This document shows, one piece after another, positions 6,225 to 11,224 of a stretch of 11,224 bases of DNA. A model generated the notes under the pieces. It saw only the letters and a program-made list of their open reading frames with translations. It was not told the DNA's origin and searched no databases. Every line of letters starts with the position of its first letter. The first letter of the stretch is position 1. A program made the translations under genes and the position numbers. Source of the DNA: Verrucomicrobiota bacterium (GTDB taxonomy: Bacteria > Verrucomicrobiota > Verrucomicrobiia > Opitutales > Oceanipulchritudinaceae); assembly GCA_009908535.1 (NCBI GenBank), contig JAAAOD010000017.1:1-11224 (forward strand), written 5' to 3'.

Positions 6225-7685
6225 GTAGGGAAAGAGATCGATAAAACCGCCGCGGGCGTAGAGGGAGCGGCAGCGGTTCCAGAAGGCGGGATCGAAAATT
6301 TCCGCATGCGTATCCATGAAATACTTACGCGTCTCCTCGCGACGGAAGAGAAATCGCGGCCACTCCTCGGGAAAGACATCACTTGGCCCGATGGAAGTGA
6401 TTTCCCCGTCCTCGTCCGGAAGCCTGCGGAAGAAGCAGGAGGTGAGCAGCTCGACTTCATCGTAATCATAAAAGACGACACGGCCGAGGCGCGTGACGCC
6501 GAAGTTCTTGAGGAGGAGGTCTCCCGGAAAGATGTTCGCCCACGCGAGGTCCTCGACGGCGGCGGCGTACTCGTCAAGGAGAGCGGCCTCGCCGGAGGTT
6601 GCTTCCTCGAGGACAAGGTCCAGCGGGACCATCTTCCGCTCCACGAGCACTTCACGGAAGAAGACCATGTCGCCGGCAATGGTGAGAGAGGCCGCGCAGC
6701 GCTCCTTGAGCAGGCCGAGCAGTTCCGGCGCGAAAGCCTCGACGGGAAAGGGGAGGTTTTCGAAGAGATGGGAATCGGCGAGGCGCCCGACGCGGTCGTG
6801 CTCGGCGACGAGCCGGTACTTGCGGAGGACCTCGCGGCGCCCGACGCTTTTCGGCGGGTCCGGGGTATCCTTGATGATCTTGAAGACGACCGGAAAGGTG
6901 GGAAGATGGAAGACGACCATGACCATTCCCGGGGTGCCGGGTGCCACCTCCATCGATTCCCGCGAATTCCGCATGTGTTGCCGGAGTTCCTCCAGCAGGA
7001 GGGCGCGCCCGAGGAGGATGTAACCGGTGTTCAACAGCAACTGCCAACGGGGTTTCCCCGGCAGCATCTTTTCAAGGACGGGCAGGAAAGAGAGGTCGTT
7101 GCCGTGACGCGGAATCAGCATCGCGCGCGAAAATTCAAATACAGGCGTGATCTCCTCCTCCGTGGTCAGGACCGCGTCGAGGACCGGCCCCTCCTCGTCC
7201 TGTGTGACCGCCAGGACCAACAGCCGCTCCTTCTCCGCCGCCGCAGATCGTGTGATAACGTAAGCGCGGCGGTTCCGGAAAAAGACCTGGGGGAAGACCT
7301 CGAAACCGGCCGGCAGGGAAAGGCCCTTCTCCGCCGCAAAGGCACAGGCGGCCTTCCGCACGCCCTTGGTCAGGATCCGGGAGGGGAGGGGGGAGGGCTG
7401 CCTCTGACGCGCCCCCGCGGGAATACGGAGCCGCCCCTCCGGCGGTTCGCCCCCGAGGATCCGGCAGGCCGCCGCGTGGGCGCGGAGCCATTCGTCGGTT
7501 GACGGGGATGCCGGGGGCGGGGCGGCCATGGCCGCGTCCGCCGCTTCCAGCGAAAGCGACTGCAGGTTTCGCAGGTCCGCCCACTCCTGACGGCAAAAGT
7601 GCCGTTCCGCCCGCTCCCCCAGATCGGCGAGGACCGCGATGTACCGGTCAAGACCGCGGGCGGTCGCTGGGTCGGGGGAATCCAT
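6207..7685 (-). CDS. aceK: isocitrate dehydrogenase kinase/phosphatase
   Basis: AceK phosphorylates and dephosphorylates isocitrate dehydrogenase in the cytoplasm, setting the split between the TCA cycle and the glyoxylate shunt. The catalytic domain is unmistakable. The ATP loop APGTPGMVM is at 248-256. The binding lysine K269 in VFKIIKD corresponds to K336 of E. coli. EHDRVGRLAD (295-304) ends in D304, equivalent to the E. coli residue D371 needed for phosphatase activity. ERKMVPLDL (349-357), ANIFPGDLLLKNFGVTR (383-399), GRVVFYDYDE (401-410) and DVFPEEW (436-442) also match the family. Length is 492 residues against 578 in E. coli. The missing part is in the N-terminal regulatory domain and the C-terminal tail, which ends soon after DLFPYKSQRG. 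ATG 7685 has AGGA three bases upstream; an in-frame ATG at 7754 would add 23 residues. Neither aceA nor aceB is adjacent, unlike the enterobacterial aceBAK operon. The gene is convergent with the ADP-ribosylglycohydrolase gene, 21 bases apart. Confidence 0.93.
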   Translation of the reverse strand: MDSPDPATARGLDRYIAVLADLGERAERHFCRQEWADLRNLQSLSLEAADAAMAAPPPASPSTDEWLRAHAAACRILGGEPPEGRLRIPAGARQRQPSPLPSRILTKGVRKAACAFAAEKGLSLPAGFEVFPQVFFRNRRAYVITRSAAAEKERLLVLAVTQDEEGPVLDAVLTTEEEITPVFEFSRAMLIPRHGNDLSFLPVLEKMLPGKPRWQLLLNTGYILLGRALLLEELRQHMRNSRESMEVAPGTPGMVMVVFHLPTFPVVFKIIKDTPDPPKSVGRREVLRKYRLVAEHDRVGRLADSHLFENLPFPVEAFAPELLGLLKERCAASLTIAGDMVFFREVLVERKMVPLDLVLEEATSGEAALLDEYAAAVEDLAWANIFPGDLLLKNFGVTRLGRVVFYDYDEVELLTSCFFRRLPDEDGEITSIGPSDVFPEEWPRFLFRREETRKYFMDTHAEIFDPAFWNRCRSLYARGGFIDLFPYKSQRG

Positions 7686-7787
7686 GATCCTGTACGTTTT
7701 GGAGGAATGGATAGCCGGCAAGGGAAACCGCCGCAAATGAAACCCTTCGTCCATTAAAACATTTTCAGGATCCGTCGCTGCCGTTAA

Positions 7788-7806
7788 TCCCGGCCAACGG
7801 CCGGGA
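7788..7806. repeat. perfect 8-bp hairpin in an intergenic region
   Basis: TCCCGGCC (7788-7795) and GGCCGGGA (7799-7806) form a perfect stem with the three-base loop AAC. It lies between the divergent aceK gene and the gene at 7951, about 100 bases upstream of the aceK start. No T-run follows on either strand, so it is not a normal terminator. A second GC-rich run, CCCCGGCCGCAGGGCGGGG, follows within 12 bases. The pair could be a REP-like repeat or a leader structure for aceK. The rest of 7755-7950 holds only a weak promoter-like pair for the rightward gene, CTGGCA (7872-7877) and TAATAT (7896-7901), 18 bases apart. Confidence 0.35.
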
Positions 7807-7950
7807 ACCTTACCAGCCCCGGCCGCAGGGCGGGGATGCGGGTTGGGGAATGATCTCTGTGGCTGAAGGCGCTGGCAAAAGTGTTGTGTTTCCTCTAATA
7901 TCTTTTCAGTTCAGGAGTAGGACTTTTAAAAATAAAGTGGACGCAAGGGA

Positions 7951-8670
7951 ATGAAAGATAACCTACAAGAAAAAATTGTCCTGGCCCGCTCCAGGAGACC
8001 CGATTTCTCCGGATACTTCGCAAGGATTGAGAGCCTTCCGGATTATTTGAAGAGTAATGATTTTGTTGGAGATCAGATTCTGCAGCTTCTTGACAGGGTG
8101 ATTAATGGGGCGGCAACGGAAAGTGAGATTCGAACGTTTGCAAAGGGATTAGATAGATTTGAGGGTATGGAAATCATCGGCAGCACGAGGGCCGAAACCA
8201 CCCGGCTCCCGCTCGAACTTCGGCGCCCGAAGATGGATTTATTTTGGATGTTGCCCGGGCTTCTAATGGTGTTGGTGCTCCCGTGGTTGCTGGGCGCACC
8301 GATCTTTGTATCGTGGTTTCTCTGGACGGTAACGCCGGTGGCCTTGCTTTTGCATCTTCCTGGTTGGACGGTGCGCTTGCGACTGGATGAGGAGGGGATC
8401 TCGCAGAGGAGGCTTTTCAGCCGCTGGCATGTCCCCTGGCTTCAGGTCATGGCGTGGAATTGGACGGACCCAGTGAAGCAGACACATTTTGGTGGCAGCA
8501 CGGTACTGTTCTGCGACCGCCGCGATGGCGCGGTTCACGCCATCGCACCTAAATTGATTCGCCCGAGCACGCGTTCACAGGTTGATGCGATATTCCAGGA
8601 CATGGCCGGCGAAGCAGCGACAGGGAGTAACCGCCTAAGGGAGCTTAGGGGGCCGAGGAAAAATACCTAG
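7951..8670 (+). CDS. membrane protein with a bacterial PH-like domain, uncharacterised
   Basis: A 239-residue protein. Residues 1-92 are soluble and helical, with DQILQLLDRVINGAATESEI (41-60), a pattern that recalls the short acidic N-terminal helices of verrucomicrobial anti-sigma-like proteins, though weakly. Two membrane helices follow, at about 96-113 and 116-136, separated by a short turn. The C-terminal part from about 140 has the strand pattern TVRLRLDEEGISQRRLFSRW followed by HVPWLQVMAWNW, typical of bacterial PH (bPH/YdbT-like) domains: a 'DEEGI' turn, then a 'W..I/V' strand. No enzymatic motif is visible. The ATG at 7951 is preceded by AAGGGA immediately adjacent, too close for an ideal ribosome binding site. 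The first 220 bases are noticeably more AT-rich than the rest of the gene and its neighbours. The gene stands alone, and its function is unknown. Confidence 0.72.
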   Translation: MKDNLQEKIVLARSRRPDFSGYFARIESLPDYLKSNDFVGDQILQLLDRVINGAATESEIRTFAKGLDRFEGMEIIGSTRAETTRLPLELRRPKMDLFWMLPGLLMVLVLPWLLGAPIFVSWFLWTVTPVALLLHLPGWTVRLRLDEEGISQRRLFSRWHVPWLQVMAWNWTDPVKQTHFGGSTVLFCDRRDGAVHAIAPKLIRPSTRSQVDAIFQDMAGEAATGSNRLRELRGPRKNT

Positions 8671-8976
8671 CTAAACAAGCCAAGGCGCACCCCGAAGACG
8701 GACTGTGAGCTTAGGGACGAACCTCCATAATAATAAGCTTACAATTAGAAGGGATAGAAAATTCAATTGCGAGCATCCAGTTTGGAAACGAGTGATATCC
8801 TTTACTTTGGCCCGGCAGGCTAATGAATCCCGAAGTCCCTGGGATGGGGATGGTTGCCTGGTTTTCCAGCCCAATTCCGGACAAAATTCAGCAACCGGTT
8901 TGCCAGCCTAGATTTAAATTAGGACACTACCCTTTGGGCGATAGGTTATCCTCCTGTTCCCCACCGCTCCCCGGGT
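8671..8976. other. intergenic region, no gene seen
   Basis: This 306-base stretch is more AT-rich than its surroundings and lies at the 3' ends of two convergent units. The short frames on either strand lack family resemblance and start signals. Only small palindromes are visible, such as TAAGCTTA and ATTTAAAT. I see no intrinsic terminator for the leftward permease-lipoprotein operon. Confidence 0.4.
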
Positions 8977-9534
8977 TCATCCGCCGGGGAGGATGTGGAG
9001 TCCCTCGGCCTCGAGGATGCGCGGACCGGAGGCGGCCTCGGCCGCTCCGAGGCGTGCGCGGACGAGGACCTGCTGGTTTTCGGCGAGGCCGAGTTCTTCG
9101 CGGAGATTGAGGAGCAGGGGCTCGCCGTTTTCGCCGGAGAACTGGACGAAGAAGCGGGAGGCGGCGAGCTTGTCGGGATCCTCGCAACAGGCGTCCCAGG
9201 GCGTGGGGCAGTGGTCGTCCTCGCCCTCGTCACAGAACCAGACGCGTTCGTCGGTGAGGACGAAGCCGGCGTAATCCTCGGAGAGCGGTTCCATGACCCC
9301 GCCGATGCGCCCGGTGGCGACAATGGTCTCGCCCGGGGCGGCGTTTTGGACGGCCTCGTGGATGCCGGGCGCGTCGTCGGGGGCCTCGTCCAGCAGCAGG
9401 GCGGAGGCGGCGGTGTGCGCGACCGTTTCGCTTTCGGCGGAGGAGGCCGCTTCCTTTCCACAGCCGGCAAGAAGCGCGGCCGCGAGGACGGTGGCGGCGG
9501 TGAGGAGGGAGGGGATGTGTAGTTTCATTATCAT
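8977..9534 (-). CDS. lipoprotein with a CPTPWDACCED cysteine motif and OB-like beta domain
   Basis: A 185-residue envelope lipoprotein. The N-terminus is a type II signal peptide with lipobox LLAGC, so C25 would be lipidated. A low-complexity, Ala/Glu-rich linker runs to about residue 60. The folded part opens with AAPGETIVATGRIGG (65-79) and closes with VLVRARLG and AEGLHIL, the strand pattern of small OB-like periplasmic proteins. Between them sits FCDEGEDDHCPTPWDACC, with cysteines at 101, 109, 116 and 117. They could form two disulfides or bind metal or heme. Similar CxTPWDxCCE lipoproteins are, to my knowledge, recurrent in verrucomicrobia and planctomycetes and have no established function. 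The gene follows the permease after 21 bases and is probably co-transcribed. ATG 9534 or the third codon ATG 9528 may be the start; neither has a clear Shine-Dalgarno. Confidence 0.78.
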   Translation of the reverse strand: MIMKLHIPSLLTAATVLAAALLAGCGKEAASSAESETVAHTAASALLLDEAPDDAPGIHEAVQNAAPGETIVATGRIGGVMEPLSEDYAGFVLTDERVWFCDEGEDDHCPTPWDACCEDPDKLAASRFFVQFSGENGEPLLLNLREELGLAENQQVLVRARLGAAEAASGPRILEAEGLHILPGG

Positions 9535-9555
9535 TACATTTTGGTGTTGTTGAAG

Positions 9556-10707
9556 TCACCCCGCGCGGAGGGCGACGGGGACGGGAAGCCCGAGGCATCG
9601 GGCGGCGGGCGGCAGGGTCCCGGCGGTACCCATGAGGAAAGCGGTAAGGAGGCCGTACAGGGTAACGGCCGGGGAAAGCTCCATGCGGAAGGTACCCATG
9701 GAGAACTGGATCCAGAGGCCGTCGAGGAGGAAGGTCGCCGCCGTCAGGGCGATGAGGAAACCGACGGTTTGGGTGAGCAGACTTTCCTGGATCAGGGAAA
9801 AGAGAACGGCGCCGCGACGGAAGCCGAGGGTCTGCAGGGTGGCCAGCTCGCGCACGCGGGAGGCGAAGGCGGCGTAGAGCATATTGAGACCGCCCATGAC
9901 CGCGCCGATGCCGACCATGACGGCGGTGAGCCATGTCATGCCGCGGATGGGCCCGTAGAAACCGGCGAGATTGGCGTAGTATTCCTCCTCGGAGACGACG
10001 ACCAGCTCGAGGTCGAGGCGTTGCTTGGCGAACAACTCGGCGCGGGCGAGGGCGGAGGGATCGTCGAGCCGGGCGACGACACAGGAGAGGCTGTCCCGCT
10101 GGATGAGGGTGCGGAGGTCGGTGCGATTGAACCAGATTTCCGATTCGAGAACGGTCCCGGCGGCGTCGAAGCGACCGGCGACGCGGAAGGACTGGTCCTC
10201 GAGGATAACTTCCCGGCCCACGGCGAGGGCCTCCTGCTCCACGCCCAGAACGTGGTGGGCGAGCGCGCCGACAAGGACCTCCCCGGAGGCGGGCCAGTCG
10301 CCTTCGAGAATTCTTGCCTGCCGATGAACCTCAAAGGCGGCAGGGGTGACGCCGCGGGTCAACGCCTGCGCGGTCGTGCCGTCGGGGAGGGCGAGGAGTC
10401 CGTTGTAGTGAACTTCTCCCGACACGGCCGCGACCCCGGCGCGTTCGGCGATGCCGCGGACGCCGGCCTTGACCATGCTCTCCGATTGTACCGGAATTTC
10501 ACTACGTTCGACGCTTTCCTCGGAGCCCGCCCCGAGGAAAATGACATTTTCCGGCGAGCCGCTGGCCTTGAGCAGGTCGCTCATGCCGTTGTTGAAGGCG
10601 GCGGCGGCGAGGACGAGGAAGACGACGAGGGTGGAACCGACCAGCTTCTGGGCGAGACGGGACGGTTCGCGGAGGAGATTCCGGAAGGCGTAGGAAAACG
10701 GAAGCAT
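9556..10707 (-). CDS. ABC transporter permease, FtsX/MacB-like
   Basis: A 383-residue inner-membrane protein with the FtsX/MacB permease layout. One helix is near the N-terminus (about 22-40, after the cytoplasmic MLPFSYAFRNLLREPSR). A large periplasmic domain follows (about 42-255). Three helices come at about 256-282, 311-334 and 347-369. The cytoplasmic coupling segment SRVRELATLQTLGFRRGAV (283-301) is the hallmark REIATLRALG motif of the FtsX domain, which contacts the ATPase. Such permeases use ATP hydrolysis in the cytoplasm to drive movements of the periplasmic domain for export, lipoprotein release or peptidoglycan hydrolase control. The gene begins 3 bases after the stop of a second, similar permease and is followed by a lipoprotein gene, so the two permeases probably form a heterodimer. 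The ATPase is not in the window. Confidence 0.9.
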   Translation of the reverse strand: MLPFSYAFRNLLREPSRLAQKLVGSTLVVFLVLAAAAFNNGMSDLLKASGSPENVIFLGAGSEESVERSEIPVQSESMVKAGVRGIAERAGVAAVSGEVHYNGLLALPDGTTAQALTRGVTPAAFEVHRQARILEGDWPASGEVLVGALAHHVLGVEQEALAVGREVILEDQSFRVAGRFDAAGTVLESEIWFNRTDLRTLIQRDSLSCVVARLDDPSALARAELFAKQRLDLELVVVSEEEYYANLAGFYGPIRGMTWLTAVMVGIGAVMGGLNMLYAAFASRVRELATLQTLGFRRGAVLFSLIQESLLTQTVGFLIALTAATFLLDGLWIQFSMGTFRMELSPAVTLYGLLTAFLMGTAGTLPPAARCLGLPVPVALRAG

Positions 10708-10710
10708 GGC

Positions 10711-11224
10711 TCAGCCTTCGCGAAGGGATTGCACGATGGGCCGGCGGGCCGCTTCGGCGGCCGGCCAGAGGGAGGCGAGCACGGCAAGAACGAGGGCCAC
10801 GCCGACCCCGGCGAGGGTCACGCCGAGGCTCGGGCTGAAGGCGAGGGTGAGGCCCTCGTTGCCGAAGGTGAAGCGCCGCCAGCCCAGGAAGGCGTAGGCC
10901 CCGCCGCTGCCGAGAATACCCCCGGCGAGCCCGAGCAGCATGCCTTCGAAAAGGACGAGGATCCCGATGGCCCGTTGCGGGAAGCCGACCGTCTGCAATA
11001 TGGCGCCTTCGCGGACGCGGGAGCGGGCGGCAAGCAGAAGGGCGTTGGCGACGAGCCCGAGGACGCCGAGGACGGCGCCGATGCCCAGCCAGCGGGTGAA
11101 GGCAATCATCTCGATCATATCCTTGGCCGTCTGCGCGAAAAAGGCCTTTTCCGGGCGCGTGATGGTGGGGGCGCTTTCCGCGCGGAAGATCTCGTCGATA
11201 CGGTTTGCCACCGGCTCGAGCAGG
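10711..11224 (-). CDS. second FtsX/MacB-like ABC permease, C-terminal part only
   Basis: The frame is open to the right edge of the window, so the start lies outside; about 170 residues are seen. They comprise the end of the periplasmic domain (LLEPVANRIDEIFRAE to FFAQTAKDM), a helix (AFTRWLGIGAVLGVLGLVANALLLA), the coupling motif SRVREGAILQTVGFPQRAIG, and two further helices (LVLFEGMLLGLAGGILG and VTLAGVGVALVLAVLASL). It ends AARRPIVQSLREG. This is the three-helix C-terminal FtsX domain. It is the first of at least three genes in the leftward unit, spaced 3 bases from the next permease. A GTG at 11209-11211 is an internal valine, not the start. Any associated ATPase would be expected further upstream. 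Confidence 0.9.
   Translation of the reverse strand, partial: LLEPVANRIDEIFRAESAPTITRPEKAFFAQTAKDMIEMIAFTRWLGIGAVLGVLGLVANALLLAARSRVREGAILQTVGFPQRAIGILVLFEGMLLGLAGGILGSGGAYAFLGWRRFTFGNEGLTLAFSPSLGVTLAGVGVALVLAVLASLWPAAEAARRPIVQSLREG

Noticed and set aside
6306..7502. 398-codon plus-strand frame opposite aceK
   Set aside because: Low-complexity charged translation without any family pattern. The minus strand carries conserved AceK motifs throughout.
5175..7685. Functional pairing of the ADP-ribosylglycohydrolase and AceK as a joint modification-removal module
   Set aside because: They are convergent, not co-transcribed, and act on different chemistry. The adjacency alone is not evidence of a shared role.
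8649..8708. Peptide-like frame ending KAHPEDGL just after the gene at 7951-8670
   Set aside because: About 19 codons between stops. It looks like a protein C-terminus but is too short to support, and no upstream frame joins it.
8705..8911. 68-residue plus-strand frame in the 8671-8976 gap
   Set aside because: No start signal, no family resemblance, and no consistent codon bias.
1..11224. CRISPR array, prophage, or defence island
   Set aside because: No regularly spaced direct repeats, integrase, phage structural genes or known defence genes were seen. The only candidate of this kind is the decayed toxin-antitoxin module.

Overview
The window reads as an ordinary chromosomal stretch of a GC-rich, Gram-negative bacterium, most likely a verrucomicrobium (Opitutae-like) or another member of the PVC group. 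Three things point that way. The secreted amylase ends in a short beta-rich tail finishing in FFYRLLVE, of the kind common on verrucomicrobial exported proteins. A lipoprotein with the cysteine signature CPTPWDACCED sits next to paired FtsX-type permeases. The genes also have dense GC-rich coding with little Shine-Dalgarno sequence. The taxon is an inference from these features, not a database result.

Layout, left to right. Positions 1-572 (minus strand) hold the 5' end of an unrecognised gene and a small four-helix membrane protein. Positions 618-936 (plus) hold a Phd/YefM-type antitoxin followed by what looks like a decayed piece of a PIN-domain toxin. Positions 949-1181 are bounded by 18-bp inverted repeats with one mismatch and look like a small non-autonomous element (MITE or REPIN type). 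A hairpin-rich leader then precedes a large secreted GH13 alpha-amylase with three CBM41-like starch-binding modules at its C-terminal end (1270-4668). About 500 bases without a convincing gene follow. Next come an ADP-ribosylglycohydrolase-family protein (5175-6185, plus) and, convergent with it, isocitrate dehydrogenase kinase/phosphatase AceK (6207-7685, minus). A membrane protein with a bacterial PH-like domain (7951-8670, plus) is next, then about 300 bases with no gene. The window ends in a minus-strand operon: an FtsX-like permease running off the right edge, a second FtsX-like permease, and the cysteine-motif lipoprotein.

How the genes work together. The amylase suggests extracellular use of starch, glycogen or pullulan. 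AceK would switch isocitrate dehydrogenase off during growth on acetate-like carbon so that the glyoxylate shunt can run, but no aceA or aceB lies nearby. The permease-permease-lipoprotein operon looks like part of a MacB/LolCDE-type envelope ABC exporter, with the ATPase presumably upstream beyond the window.

I found no clear previously undescribed multi-gene system. The items most worth a second look are the inverted-repeat element upstream of the amylase, the collapsed toxin-antitoxin module beside it, the triple C-terminal CBM41 architecture, AceK with a shortened N-terminal domain, and the lipoprotein/permease operon.
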